Below are positions 1 through 8,528 of a stretch of 64,000 nt of DNA, in pieces. Made by a program: the position numbers and the translations under genes. Below the pieces are notes generated by a model. That model did no database searches. It was not told the DNA's origin and worked only from the letters and a program-made list of their open reading frames with translations. Location of the stretch: assembly GCF_009696485.1 (NCBI RefSeq), contig NZ_VULY01000018.1:248001-312000 (forward strand), read 5' to 3'. Every line of letters starts with the position of its first letter. Position 1 is the first letter of the stretch. The stretch comes from Suipraeoptans intestinalis. Its GTDB lineage: Bacteria; Bacillota; Clostridia; Lachnospirales; Lachnospiraceae.

Positions 1-644
1 TGGGATAACACCGGAGACGCCTTCGGCTCAACGGCTACCACTTCTACGCTTGGATTCTGTGCCTTCAGGAATTCTCCTGTTCCGGTAAGCGTACCTCCGG
101 TACCCACTCCCGCCACAAAAATATCCACCTTTCCTTCGGTATCTTCCCAGATCTCCGGTCCTGTCGTCCTGCGGTGCACTTCAGGGTTCGCCGGATTATC
201 AAACTGAGCCGGGATATAACCGCCCGGAATTTCCTGTTTCAGTTCTTCCGCCTTCTCAATGGCACCTTTCATTCCCTTTGCCCCATCGGTCAGAACCAGT
301 TCTGCTCCGTATGCTTTGAGGATGTTTCTTCTTTCCACACTCATGGTATCCGGCATCACCAGGATAATGCGATATCCCTTGGCTGCGGCAAGGGACGCAA
401 GCCCGATCCCCGTATTGCCGGAGGTAGGCTCTATGATCACAGATCCTTTCCTTAACAGCCCCTTTTCTTCTGCATCTTCGATCATGGCCTTTGCGATCCT
501 GTCCTTCACACTTCCCGCCGGATTCAGATACTCCAGCTTCACCAGGATCCTGGCTTCCAGTCCAAGAGATGCCTCAAGGTTTTTTGCCTCCAACAAGGGA
601 GTCTTTCCAATCAATTCTATTACGCTTTCATAGACTTTACTCAT
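1..644 (-). CDS. cysK: Cysteine synthase A (O-acetylserine sulfhydrylase), C-terminal part beyond left edge
   Basis: PLP enzyme that makes L-cysteine from O-acetyl-L-serine and sulfide in the cytoplasm. The 214 visible residues begin [17 protein letters not shown], the usual N-terminus of the family. The PLP-lysine motif NPAGSVKDR lies near residue 45 and the substrate/PLP loop [10 protein letters not shown] near residue 71, with [10 protein letters not shown] further on. The family is about 305 residues, so roughly 90 C-terminal residues are missing only because the window starts here. The ATG at 644 has AAGGTAGG just upstream, and a perfect sigma-A promoter lies 47 bases before it. Head-to-head with the kinase-like gene at 1131. 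It could also be an O-phosphoserine or cystathionine-beta-synthase relative, but the length to the left cannot be checked. Confidence 0.93.
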   Translation of the reverse strand, partial: MSKVYESVIELIGKTPLLEAKNLEASLGLEARILVKLEYLNPAGSVKDRIAKAMIEDAEEKGLLRKGSVIIEPTSGNTGIGLASLAAAKGYRIILVMPDTMSVERRNILKAYGAELVLTDGAKGMKGAIEKAEELKQEIPGGYIPAQFDNPANPEVHRRTTGPEIWEDTEGKVDIFVAGVGTGGTLTGTGEFLKAQNPSVEVVAVEPKASPVLS

Positions 645-690
645 ATTATACCTACCTTTCCTGTCAACTTACTATGTTTTGTTGAAGCCC

Positions 691-719
691 ATTATAAAAG
701 TCATTTTCCTATTTGTCAA
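691..719 (-). promoter_or_regulatory. Consensus sigma-A promoter of cysK
   Basis: On the minus strand TTGACA (714-719) and TATAAT (691-696) are both exact consensus with a 17-base spacer. The expected start of transcription is near 684, giving a leader of about 40 bases before the ATG at 644. I saw no T-box or SAM riboswitch in so short a leader. Confidence 0.85.
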
Positions 720-1130
720 GTAGGTTTTTAATTTATTTTACATTTCTTTTCATCTTTTTGCAATCTGTATTTTTATTTTTTGCAGAGATTTTACACGTTT
801 TTCTACCTTCTTGATCCGTTTTCCTTCCGCCGGTTTTCTGATCCTGTATCATGTCTTTTTCTTCCCTGCTGTTCTTGCCTGTCTTTGTCTCCTGATCTCT
901 CTGTTTTTCAAAAAATGTTCTTCCTATTTCCAAAAAACCATAGAATAACCCGTGTAATGATGTTATAATCAGAATAATAAAAGGTTGCAACTCTTCATGC
1001 CGAATGTGGCATACACAGTGTTTCCTTTCTTTTTCGCAGATGTACACATCTTGCCTGAGGCCTTTGTGTAAGAGGAGGTTCAGCCGATTCCTACTGCACA
1101 GGAAAACTTACCACAGAAGGGGGAATGAAC
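720..1130. other. AT-rich intergenic region with the leader of the kinase-like gene
   Basis: No convincing gene. On the plus strand an extended -10 (TG-T-TATAAT, hexamer 964-969) with a weak -35 (TAGAAT, 941-946, spacer 17) is a plausible promoter for the downstream kinase-like gene. It would give a leader of about 155 bases. Within that leader are small inverted repeats, for example ATGCC...GGCAT around 1000-1015 and AGATG...CATCT around 1038-1051. The function of the leader is unknown. A 104-codon minus-strand open frame at 733-1047 was rejected as a gene. Confidence 0.4.
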
Positions 1131-1742
1131 ATGAGCAAACGTATCATTACAATTGGACGACAATTCGGAAGTAACGGGCGTCATCTGGGTATCGCGCTCG
1201 CCAAACGGCTGGGAATCAACTGTTACGACAGAGAACTGATCGAACTGGCTGCCCAGAAAATGGACATTCCGTTTGACCAGCTGTCCCTCGTTGACGAAAA
1301 GCGCGAAAAACCCTGGTCTTATCAGGCTGATGTGGATGCAGCGCTGGATCGGCGGTACCGCTACGAGCATATTGACGAGCAGTTGTTTCATGTACAGTCG
1401 GAAGTGATCCAGCAGCTGGCCCGTCAGGAATCCTGTATCATTGTAGGCCGCTGCGCAGACTATGTTCTGAAGGATTCCGATTCTCTTCTCAGCGTCTATT
1501 TCTATGCTCCCTACGAGCTTCGTCTCAAAACCGTCATGGAGCGGTATGATCTGGATGAAAAAAAGGCAGAGAAGTTGATGAACAAGGTGGACAAGGACAG
1601 AAGCTACTACTATAACTATTACACGGATCAATACTGGGAGGATATGGAAAGCTATCATCTTTGTCTTGATACCAGCGCCTTTTCCGAAGAGGATCTCCTG
1701 GATCTTCTGGAGCACGCCTACCGGCAGCTGGAACTAGAATAG
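1131..1742 (+). CDS. Cytidylate kinase-like family protein
   Basis: A 203-residue P-loop protein of the cytidylate-kinase-like family (PF13189 type), which is common in Clostridia but mostly untested. Family knowledge suggests phosphorylation of CMP/dCMP or another small substrate. The sequence starts MSKRIITIGRQFGSNGRHLG, where GRQFGSNGR takes the place of the Walker A loop. It continues with YDRELIELAAQ and IIVGRCADYVL, and has a tyrosine-rich stretch (RSYYYNYYTDQYW) near residue 165 typical of this family. AAGGGGG at 1117-1123 lies 7 bases before ATG 1131, but only 1 base before the ATG at 1125, so 1131 is the better start. It is a single-gene unit on the plus strand, closed by the terminator at 1833. 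Confidence 0.85.
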   Translation: MSKRIITIGRQFGSNGRHLGIALAKRLGINCYDRELIELAAQKMDIPFDQLSLVDEKREKPWSYQADVDAALDRRYRYEHIDEQLFHVQSEVIQQLARQESCIIVGRCADYVLKDSDSLLSVYFYAPYELRLKTVMERYDLDEKKAEKLMNKVDKDRSYYYNYYTDQYWEDMESYHLCLDTSAFSEEDLLDLLEHAYRQLELE

Positions 1743-1832
1743 ACCGTTCCTCTCACCGGACAAAGCGGTCGCGCAATGACCCTCTCAGGAAAACTTCTGA
1801 TTCTATCAGACACGATTTCCCATGAAACAAAT

Positions 1833-1878
1833 AAGAGCAGTCAGGTTCACAAATGTGATCTGCTGCTCTTGTTTTTTG
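1833..1878 (+). terminator. Rho-independent terminator after the kinase-like gene
   Basis: AAGAGCAG (1833-1840) pairs with CTGCTCTT (1863-1870), with further internal pairing of CAGGTTCAC and GTGATCTG, followed by six T (1872-1877). The minus-strand side is also T-rich, so it may serve the GNAT gene ending at 1950 as well. Confidence 0.85.
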
Positions 1879-1949
1879 TCTTGTCTTTTCTGACATCTTT
1901 TTCTTTTATTTGGACCTTTTTCTGCTATCTTTTCTTTCGACGTTCTTTT

Positions 1950-2468
1950 TCAGGACAGAAGCTTTTCAAATCCGATCCTCTCGTCTCCGGCCTCCGGTCC
2001 CGCAGCAAGATGGATCGTTCCGCACTTTTGAAATCCGGCCTTTAAAAGTGCAGACTGCATCGGCAGATTTCCCGGATGTGTATCAATCCTGACCGCCGCA
2101 AACCCACTTTCTTTTGCCAGCATACATCCATGGGAAAACAGTTGACCTGCCACTCCCCTCCCTCTCGCTTTCAGGGCCACACATACCCGGTGCATGGAAG
2201 CATATGGCTTTTCCTGAAGCCATTTCCCCCGGATGCTCCCGTAGGAGGCATCCAAAGTTTCTTGGTAAGCAAACACTCCCAGCACTTCTTCCTCCTCTAC
2301 GGCCACATAGCCGTTTCTTTCTTCTATATCCCTGACCCACACCTCCCTGCAAGGATATCCTTTCTGCCACTGGGACAGTCCCAGCCCTCTTAAACTTTCC
2401 TTCGCTTCCTCCGTGATCCTGCAGATCATCTCCAGATCTTTCGGGGTCGCATGACGAATCCTGATCAT
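1950..2468 (-). CDS. GNAT family N-acetyltransferase
   Basis: A 172-residue acetyl-CoA-dependent acyltransferase. It opens MIRIRHATPKDLEMI (beta1-alpha1 of the GNAT fold) and has the acetyl-CoA pyrophosphate loop as VALKARGRGVAGQLF (motif A, R-G-R-G-V-A/G) near residue 100. Motif B follows as LPMQSALLKAGFQKCG. The substrate is unknown. The ATG overlaps the stop of nfo as ATGA (2465-2468), so translation is probably coupled. It is the last gene of the run that starts at ireB. Confidence 0.85.
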   Translation of the reverse strand: MIRIRHATPKDLEMICRITEEAKESLRGLGLSQWQKGYPCREVWVRDIEERNGYVAVEEEEVLGVFAYQETLDASYGSIRGKWLQEKPYASMHRVCVALKARGRGVAGQLFSHGCMLAKESGFAAVRIDTHPGNLPMQSALLKAGFQKCGTIHLAAGPEAGDERIGFEKLLS

Positions 2469-3310
2469 AAGTCTCCCTCCTCCTGCAGTTTTTTACGGAT
2501 CTTCGCAATTTCCTCTTTATGTCCCGCATCATCCAGGGGCGTTTCCAGATAAAACGGAAGATCCCTGAGGCTCGGATGACAGATCACCCGACGCAACGCC
2601 TCCCATCCGATCTCTCCTTCTCCTGTCACTTCATGCCTGTCTTTTCTTGCAGCGAAAGGCATTTTGCTGTCATTTAGATGAACCGCCCTCAAAAGATCCA
2701 ATCCCAGGATCCGGTCAAACTCCTCCAAAACCTTCTCCAGATTCTTCCGGATATCATATCCTGCCGAAAAAACATGGCAGGTATCCAGACAAATGCCCAT
2801 TCGCTCTTTGTGGGTCACTCCCTCCAGGATCGCTTTCAATTCTTCAAACCTGCTGCCGATCTCCGTTCCCTTTCCACTCATCGTTTCCAAAAGGACCCGG
2901 ATCTTTTCCTGTCCTGTCAGACCCGCATTCAATCCTCTGACAATGTTGTCGATTCCCTTTTCTATCCCGATTCCTGTATGACTTCCCGGATGAAACACAA
3001 ACAGGTCGATCCCCAGGCTGTCCATCCGCGCTACGTCCTCCTTCAGGGTGCTGCAGGCAAAGGTGTACACCTCTTCCTTTTCGCTGGCAAGATTCATCGT
3101 GTACGGGGCGTGAGCCAGGATCGGCGCAAATCCGTGACTGTCCCGGATTTCCCAAAACCTTCTGATCTCTTCCTCCCCGTACACCTTAAATCCGGATCCC
3201 CTGGGGTTCCGGCTGAATATCTGCATGGTATCCGCCCCCATTGCCACAGTAGCCTCCGCCGCCTTTGCGATCCCCCCTGCGATGGACATATGCGTTCCTA
3301 TTCTTAGCAT
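2465..3310 (-). CDS. nfo: Deoxyribonuclease IV (AP endonuclease, Nfo family)
   Basis: Base-excision-repair enzyme that cuts 5' of abasic sites, a zinc-dependent TIM barrel of 281 residues (E. coli Nfo is 285). Visible family motifs are IGTHMSIAGGIAKA at the N-terminus, ILAHAPYTMNLAS, LFVFHPGSHTG, LLETMSGKGTEIG, GICLDTCHVFSAGYD and LNDSKMPFAARKDRHEVTGEGEIG. These hold the His, Glu and Asp zinc ligands. The start overlaps the end of the U32 gene by 7 bases and the stop overlaps the GNAT start. All key motifs are intact. Confidence 0.97.
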   Translation of the reverse strand: MLRIGTHMSIAGGIAKAAEATVAMGADTMQIFSRNPRGSGFKVYGEEEIRRFWEIRDSHGFAPILAHAPYTMNLASEKEEVYTFACSTLKEDVARMDSLGIDLFVFHPGSHTGIGIEKGIDNIVRGLNAGLTGQEKIRVLLETMSGKGTEIGSRFEELKAILEGVTHKERMGICLDTCHVFSAGYDIRKNLEKVLEEFDRILGLDLLRAVHLNDSKMPFAARKDRHEVTGEGEIGWEALRRVICHPSLRDLPFYLETPLDDAGHKEEIAKIRKKLQEEGDL

Positions 3311-4542
3311 GCTTCGTTCTCCGCTCTCCTTAAAATATCGTAGACCTCCGCCTCTTCGCTTAACTCTACATATAATTCCTGTTTGGAATGGGGCGCACTT
3401 TTCTGCTCCCTTCCTTCCTTGTCCAGGATCCTTTTTACCACCGTCTCCACATTTCTTCCGTCCGGCTTCATGATCTCGATGATCTCCCCTACGGAAAATT
3501 TATTTTTTTGCTGAAGCCTGTAGCATCCCTCCTTCACTTCTTCCACCGTTCCCAGATAAGTATATTCCTTAATATAGGTGTTATTGTCGTAAATCTGAGT
3601 TTCTTCAGAGGGCTTTCCAAAATAAAATCCTGTCGTAAACTGTCTGTAAGTGCAGTTGGAGATCTGCTCCAGGTACCAGGGCATCTGCTTTCGATACAAT
3701 TCCTCGTCCTGAAAACAATCGTCTATGGCTTTTCTGTAGGTTCTCGCCACTGTCGCCACGTAAAGCGCTGTCTTCATCCTGCCTTCGATCTTAAAGCTGT
3801 CGATCCCGGCCTCCATCATCTGTGGGATATACTCGATCATGCACAGATCCTTTGAGTTGAAAATATAGGTTCCTCTCTCGTTTTCGTACACCGGCATGTA
3901 TTCTCCCGGTCTTTTTTCCTCCACCAGAGAATACTTCCAGCGGCAGGGATGTGTACAGGCTCCTCTATTGGCGTCCCTGCCCGTAAAATAATTACTTAAA
4001 AGACACCGTCCGGAATAAGACATACACATGGCTCCGTGAATAAAGCTTTCAATCTCCATCTCCTCCGGTATATGGTCCCGGATCTCCCGGATTTCCTGCA
4101 GGGACAGTTCCCTTGCGGAAACCACCCGCTTTGCTCCCAGCTCCCACCAGAAGCGGTAGGTTCCGTAATTGGTATTATTGGCCTGGGTGCTGATGTGCCT
4201 TTCTATCTCCGGACAGATCTCCTTTGCCAGCTGAAATACTGCAGGATCTGCGATGATCAGGGCATCCGGTTGATACTCTTTCAATTCCTGAAAATATTCT
4301 GCTACTCCTGCCAGGTCTTCATTGTGTGCCAAAATGTTTGCCGTCACATACACCCTTACTCCGTGGGCATGGGCAAATTCAATTCCTTTTTTCATTTCCT
4401 CCGGCGAAAAATTTTTGGCCTTTGCCCGAAGTCCAAAAGCTTCCCCTCCGATGTAAACGGCGTCTGCTCCGTAGATCACTGCCGTTTTCAACACTTCCAG
4501 GCTGCTTGCAGGTATCAGCAGTTCCGGTTTTTTCCTATTCAT
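3304..4542 (-). CDS. trhP: Peptidase U32 family protein, probable tRNA 5-hydroxyuridine synthase component (TrhP/YrrO-like)
   Basis: A 412-residue U32 protein. The family signature lies near residue 165-200, with GAMCMSYSGRCLLSNY followed by RGACTHPCRWKY; these cysteines are thought to bind an Fe-S cluster. In Bacillus and E. coli, U32 proteins of this type (TrhP; YrrN/YrrO, YegQ) make 5-hydroxyuridine at tRNA position 34 from prephenate-derived chemistry. The immediately upstream gene is the matching methyltransferase TrmR, which supports this role over the old peptidase label. AAGGAG is 7 bases before ATG 4542; an in-frame GTG at 4545 is less well placed. It overlaps trmR by 8 bases and nfo by 7. 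Confidence 0.88.
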   Translation of the reverse strand: MNRKKPELLIPASSLEVLKTAVIYGADAVYIGGEAFGLRAKAKNFSPEEMKKGIEFAHAHGVRVYVTANILAHNEDLAGVAEYFQELKEYQPDALIIADPAVFQLAKEICPEIERHISTQANNTNYGTYRFWWELGAKRVVSARELSLQEIREIRDHIPEEMEIESFIHGAMCMSYSGRCLLSNYFTGRDANRGACTHPCRWKYSLVEEKRPGEYMPVYENERGTYIFNSKDLCMIEYIPQMMEAGIDSFKIEGRMKTALYVATVARTYRKAIDDCFQDEELYRKQMPWYLEQISNCTYRQFTTGFYFGKPSEETQIYDNNTYIKEYTYLGTVEEVKEGCYRLQQKNKFSVGEIIEIMKPDGRNVETVVKRILDKEGREQKSAPHSKQELYVELSEEAEVYDILRRAENEAC

Positions 4543-5191
4543 CACACTTCTCCTTTTTCACACTGATGGCCACGCCGTCTCCCACCGGGAGAATGGCCGT
4601 CTCCAGTTCTTCCATTCGTTTGATGGTATAAAGATATTCCCGCATCCGGCTATGGATGGTGCGGTTGCGCCTTTCCACCGCAAATCTGGAATCCAGGATC
4701 TCTCCTTCCTGCAGCACATTGTCAGACAGGATGATTCCTCCCTGTTCCAATACTCTGAGCACATGGGGCAGATAGGAAAGGTATTGTCCCTTTGCCGCAT
4801 CTACAAAAATAAAGTCAAACGTCTCCGAAAGCGTGGGAAGGATTTTATCGGCATCCCCCTCCAAAAGAGTGATCCTCTCTTCTGTTCCTGCCCGTCTGAA
4901 ATTTGCTCTGGCAGCTACGATCCGTTTTTCATATTGTTCAATGGTCACGATCCTGCAGGATTCCCCCAAAAACCGGCTCATAAGAATTGCGGAAAAGCCT
5001 ACTGCCGTACCGATTTCCAGGATTCTTTCCGGTTTTTTCATTTCCAGAAGTACTTTTAAAAGACTCTGTGTCTCCTTTCGTATGATGGGGACTCCCTCTT
5101 TCAGCGCCTCCCTTTCGATGGCCGCGACCACAGCTTCCTCTTCTTTCTCCAGAGAATGCAGAAACGTCGCCATTCTGTCTTCCATGTTCAT
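4535..5191 (-). CDS. trmR: O-methyltransferase, probable tRNA 5-hydroxyuridine methyltransferase TrmR
   Basis: A 218-residue class I SAM methyltransferase of the YrrM/CaiE (methyltransf_3) family. The SAM loop is ILEIGTAVGFSA near residue 60. The metal and catalytic aspartates lie in DFIFVDAAKGQY and LSDNVLQEG. In B. subtilis TrmR methylates ho5U34 to mo5U34 in tRNA and sits beside U32 genes, as here. A longer reading frame reaches 5305, but AAGGAG lies 7 bases before the ATG at 5191 and family members start at this point, so 5191 is used. It is in the operon between rnj and the U32 gene. Confidence 0.88.
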   Translation of the reverse strand: MNMEDRMATFLHSLEKEEEAVVAAIEREALKEGVPIIRKETQSLLKVLLEMKKPERILEIGTAVGFSAILMSRFLGESCRIVTIEQYEKRIVAARANFRRAGTEERITLLEGDADKILPTLSETFDFIFVDAAKGQYLSYLPHVLRVLEQGGIILSDNVLQEGEILDSRFAVERRNRTIHSRMREYLYTIKRMEELETAILPVGDGVAISVKKEKCDE

Positions 5192-5297
5192 GTTTCTCTC
5201 CTTCTTTCGGGCCGCAGTCCATCCGGCCTCGTTCTGCAACAAAGGAAAGACGCATCCTTTTTCAGGTCTGCGTCTCCTTTTGCTCTTCAAAGACTGT

Positions 5298-6965
5298 CTA
5301 TACATCCATGATAATGGGAAGTATCATGGGTCTTCTCTTGGTTCTTTTCCAGATAAACTCGTTCATGCTGTCTCGTAGTACCAGCTTAATCTTGCTCCAG
5401 TCTGCATTGTTCTTGTTCTTCAGACATTTTTCAACCGCTTCGCTCATCACATGTCTGGCCTCATCCATCAGGGATTCCGCCTCTCTGACGTAAACAAATC
5501 CCCGGGACACGATATCCGGGCCTGCCAGAAGCCGGTTGCTTCTTTTCTCCAGCGTCAGTACTACGATCACAATGCCGTCTTCCGCCAGATGCTGCCTGTC
5601 TCTTAGTACGATGTTTCCTACATCTCCAACTCCCAGCCCGTCTACCAGAATGGTTCCTGTCGGTACCTTATCTACTACCTTGGCTTCTTTTTCTGACAGT
5701 TCCAGAACGTCTCCTGATTTGATCAGGAAAATATTTTCCTTGGGGATCCCCAGGCTCTGTGCAATCTCTGCATTGGCCCTCATATGCCTGTACTCTCCGT
5801 GTACCGGGATCGCATATTTGGGTTTGACCAGAGAGTAGATCAGCTTCAATTCCTCCTGGCAGGCATGCCCTGATACATGGGCATCCTGAAAAATCACAGT
5901 CGCTCCCTTAGCAGACAGCTCATTGATGACCCTGGATACCGACTTTTCATTCCCCGGTATGGGGCTGGAACTGAAGATCACCGTATCCCCCGGCAGAATG
6001 GTTACTTTTTTATGTATGTCTGCCGCCATTCTGGACAGCGCTGCCATAGACTCTCCTTGGCTTCCCGTCGTAATGAGAACGGTCTTCTCCGGCGGATAGT
6101 TCTTCAGGCTGTCGATCTCTATCAGCGTGTGCTCCGGAACATTGAGATATCCCAGCTCCTGCGCCACCTGAATGATGTTGACCATGCTGCGCCCCTCTAC
6201 CACCACCTTCCGGTCGTATTTACAAGCCGAATTGATGATCTGCTGTACTCTATCCACATTGGATGCAAAGGTTGCAATGATGATTCTTGTATTTCGGTGC
6301 TCCGCAAATATATGATCAAAGGTGATCCCCACCGTCTTTTCTGACTGGGTAAATCCCTTCCTTTCTGCATTGGTACTGTCCGACATGAGAGCCAGAACGC
6401 CCTTCTTTCCGATCTCGCCAAATCTCTGCAGGTCTATGGCATCTCCGAATACCGGAGTATAATCCACCTTAAAGTCTCCTGTATGAACCACGATCCCGGC
6501 CGGGGAATAGATCGCAAGCGCCGCCGCATCCTGGATACTGTGGTTGGTCTTGATAAACTCGATCCGGAACTGTCCCAGATTGATGGACTGCCCATGCTTT
6601 ACCACCTTTCTTCTGGTACTGCGCAGAAGATTGTGCTCCGTCAGCTTCCTTTCGATGATCCCCATGGTCAGCTTGGTTGCATAGACGGGAAGATTCATTT
6701 CCCTCAGCACATAGGACAATGCGCCAATATGATCCTCATGTCCGTGCGTGATCACAAAGCCTTTTACTTTCTGAATGTTGTCCTTCAGATAGGTAACATC
6801 CGGAATCACCAGGTCGATCCCCAGCATGTCGTCTTCCGGAAACGCCAGTCCGCAGTCCACAACAATGATACTGTCCTCATACTCAAAGGCAGTGATGTTC
6901 ATTCCGATCTTTTCCAATCCGCCCAACGGAATGATACGCAATTTTCCTTTACTTTCTTTCTTCAA
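5298..6965 (-). CDS. rnj: Ribonuclease J
   Basis: A 555-residue metallo-beta-lactamase-fold RNase J with 5'-to-3' exo- and endonuclease activity, central to mRNA decay and rRNA maturation in Firmicutes. The zinc motif HGHEDHIGA is near residue 75 and NHSIQDAAALAIYSPAGIVVHTGDFKVD follows. The beta-CASP part has LMSDSTNAERKG and TTGSQGESMAALSRMA, and VSGHACQEELKL and PVHGEYRHMRANAEIA come after it. The length fits RNase J1. It starts 3 bases after the Fur-family gene and belongs to the ireB-to-GNAT run. Confidence 0.97.
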   Translation of the reverse strand: MKKESKGKLRIIPLGGLEKIGMNITAFEYEDSIIVVDCGLAFPEDDMLGIDLVIPDVTYLKDNIQKVKGFVITHGHEDHIGALSYVLREMNLPVYATKLTMGIIERKLTEHNLLRSTRRKVVKHGQSINLGQFRIEFIKTNHSIQDAAALAIYSPAGIVVHTGDFKVDYTPVFGDAIDLQRFGEIGKKGVLALMSDSTNAERKGFTQSEKTVGITFDHIFAEHRNTRIIIATFASNVDRVQQIINSACKYDRKVVVEGRSMVNIIQVAQELGYLNVPEHTLIEIDSLKNYPPEKTVLITTGSQGESMAALSRMAADIHKKVTILPGDTVIFSSSPIPGNEKSVSRVINELSAKGATVIFQDAHVSGHACQEELKLIYSLVKPKYAIPVHGEYRHMRANAEIAQSLGIPKENIFLIKSGDVLELSEKEAKVVDKVPTGTILVDGLGVGDVGNIVLRDRQHLAEDGIVIVVLTLEKRSNRLLAGPDIVSRGFVYVREAESLMDEARHVMSEAVEKCLKNKNNADWSKIKLVLRDSMNEFIWKRTKRRPMILPIIMDV

Positions 6966-6967
6966 TC

Positions 6968-7444
6968 CTACACCTCCGTGTGCTCCTCCACACTCTCTTT
7001 CTTCTTACAATCCCGGCATTGTCCATAGAACTTCAAATCGTGGTCCGACACACAAAAGCCTGTTTCTCTTTCGATCCGTTCCTCCAGATCTTCCAGCAAA
7101 TCATTCCGAAAGGAAACAAGTTTTCCGCACGTATTGCATATTAAATGATGATGGCGGTGCTTTCCCTCTTCTCCGAACGTCTCACCGATCTCATATCGAA
7201 CACATCCATCATTTAAATTGATACGGTCCACCAATTGCATTTCCAGCAACAACTGCACTGTTCGGTAAATCGTGGCCAGCCCTATTTCAGGATAGTCCTC
7301 CTTTACCAGTTCATAAATGTCTTCCGCAGTCATATGGGCATCCCTATGAGCTGCAAGTACCTCTAATACAAGTAACCTCTGATTGGTCACTTTCAGTCCC
7401 TTTTCTTTCAGCATCTGTATAAATCTTTCTTTACTGACCGGCAT
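6968..7444 (-). CDS. Fur family transcriptional repressor (Fur/PerR/Zur type)
   Basis: A 158-residue metal-responsive DNA-binding repressor. The N-terminal winged helix contains KVTNQRLLVLEVLAAHRDAHMTAEDIYE and the recognition helix IGLATIYRTVQLL. The C-terminal dimerisation domain has the metal-binding run GKHRHHHLICNTCGK, with a second CxxC pair (CRDCKK) near the end that forms the structural zinc site. I cannot tell iron, peroxide or zinc sensing apart from sequence alone. It lies between DUF1292 and rnj. Confidence 0.94.
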   Translation of the reverse strand: MPVSKERFIQMLKEKGLKVTNQRLLVLEVLAAHRDAHMTAEDIYELVKEDYPEIGLATIYRTVQLLLEMQLVDRINLNDGCVRYEIGETFGEEGKHRHHHLICNTCGKLVSFRNDLLEDLEERIERETGFCVSDHDLKFYGQCRDCKKKESVEEHTEV

Positions 7445-7450
7445 AATACC

Positions 7451-7708
7451 CTACCTTTCAATCGAAACATCTTCCAACAGCTCTTCAAAAATCTTAAGGA
7501 CTGCCGTCAGTTCCGCCTCGTCTTCCACGGGCTCATACGTCGCTTCTTTTTCTTCTTCCGGCGACGTATCTTTTAGGATCATACACTCCCCGTCGTCTCC
7601 TGTAGAATCCGACACCAGAATGTACGAAATCCCGCCTACTCTTGTCTGTTCCAGAACGAAAAACTCCTCTGTCTTTCCGTCTTCAGACACAAATCCTATC
7701 TTTTCCAT
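7451..7708 (-). CDS. DUF1292 family protein
   Basis: An 85-residue acidic protein of the DUF1292 (YrzB) family, with the core pattern EEFFVLEQTRVGGISYILVSD in the first half and a helical acidic end. Its function is not known. In Firmicutes it regularly follows ireB and ruvX, as here. The reading frame is open to 7867, but the upstream part lies inside ruvX. GAGG is placed correctly before the ATG at 7708, so that start is used. Confidence 0.9.
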   Translation of the reverse strand: MEKIGFVSEDGKTEEFFVLEQTRVGGISYILVSDSTGDDGECMILKDTSPEEEKEATYEPVEDEAELTAVLKIFEELLEDVSIER

Positions 7709-7728
7709 ATCTTCTGTTTCCTCAGATC

Positions 7729-8148
7729 CTATCGTCCAAAATCCAGATATCCCTGCAGAATCAGCATCGCAGCGATCTGGTCTATGTATTTTTTTCTGTC
7801 TTCCCGGCGCACTTTCTGCCGGATCAAAATCTCCTCCGCCTCCGCCGTCGTCAGTCGCTCGTCCCAAAAGATCACATCCAGACCGGTGCGCCGCTCAAGC
7901 AATCTGGCAAACTCCATGGTCCTTTCCGCACGTTCCCCTACGTCGCTGTTCATATGAACCGGCAGCCCCAGGACAATCTTTTCCACCTGATATTCGCGGA
8001 TCAGTTCTTCCAGCCTGGCACAGGTTCGCCTCAGCTTATTCTCCTCTTTTCGGAAAATGGTCTCTACCGCCTGCGCAGTGATCCCAAGTCCGTCGCTGAC
8101 TGCAACCCCCACCGTCCGGGAGCCGTAATCCAACCCCATGATCCTCAT
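7729..8148 (-). CDS. ruvX: Holliday junction resolvase-like / pre-16S rRNA nuclease RuvX (YqgF)
   Basis: A 139-residue RNase H-fold nuclease. MRIMGLDYGSRTVGVAVSD carries the first catalytic Asp (LDYG). IVLGLPVHMNSDVGERA and FWDERLTTAEAE carry the conserved Glu, and DQIAAMLILQGYLD carries the last Asp. Family members take part in 5' maturation of 16S rRNA. The ATG at 8148 has GGAG 8 bases upstream and starts 4 bases after ireB; an in-frame start at 8175 would overlap ireB and adds nothing conserved. Confidence 0.95.
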   Translation of the reverse strand: MRIMGLDYGSRTVGVAVSDGLGITAQAVETIFRKEENKLRRTCARLEELIREYQVEKIVLGLPVHMNSDVGERAERTMEFARLLERRTGLDVIFWDERLTTAEAEEILIRQKVRREDRKKYIDQIAAMLILQGYLDFGR

Positions 8149-8152
8149 CCGT

Positions 8153-8416
8153 CTAGCTCCACTGCTGATGGGCAATGTATACTTTCAGCATTTCTTCTAC
8201 CAGCTCATCTCTCTCCACCTTCATGACAAGACTTCTGGCTCCATTATGGCTGGTAATATAAGTAGGATCTCCTGACATCACATATCCTACGATCTGATTG
8301 ACCGGATTGTATCCCTTTTCCACCAACGCATGGTACACGGTATCCAGCACTTCCTTTGCCTGTATCTGCTGTCCGCTGTCCAAACGGAAAAACTGTGTAT
8401 TTGTTAATTCTTTCAT
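8153..8416 (-). CDS. ireB: IreB family regulatory phosphoprotein (DUF965)
   Basis: An 87-residue protein matching IreB along its whole length. The N-terminus has TQFFRL, and the core includes the conserved VYHALVEKGYNPVNQIVGY and SGDPTYITSHNGARSL. In Enterococcus, IreB is phosphorylated by the PASTA kinase IreK and represses cephalosporin resistance. It is the first gene of the operon down to GNAT, with its own promoter at 8449-8477. Confidence 0.96.
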   Translation of the reverse strand: MKELTNTQFFRLDSGQQIQAKEVLDTVYHALVEKGYNPVNQIVGYVMSGDPTYITSHNGARSLVMKVERDELVEEMLKVYIAHQQWS

Positions 8417-8448
8417 CGATCCCTATCCTCCAACTTTCTCTTCTTTCC

Positions 8449-8477
8449 ATTCTACTCTATCCTGTCAGAAAATTCAA
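8449..8477 (-). promoter_or_regulatory. Probable promoter of the ireB operon
   Basis: On the minus strand TTGAAT (8472-8477), a 17-base spacer and TAGAAT (8449-8454). Four of six and five of six positions match consensus. Transcription would begin about 25 bases before the ireB ATG, whose ribosome site is TTGGAGGAT. Confidence 0.6.
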
Positions 8478-8528
8478 TGTATGATTTGTGAAGGATTCTC
8501 AATTTCTATTTCTATTTAGGCGGAACTC

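Noticed and set aside
174-633. Plus-strand open frames opposite cysK
   Set aside because: They are antisense shadows; the minus strand encodes intact cysK motifs across the whole stretch.
733-1047. 104-codon minus-strand open frame with a hydrophobic stretch and a Lys/Glu-rich end
   Set aside because: No good ribosome site, no recognised family, AT-rich low-complexity end, and it faces into the cysK promoter region.
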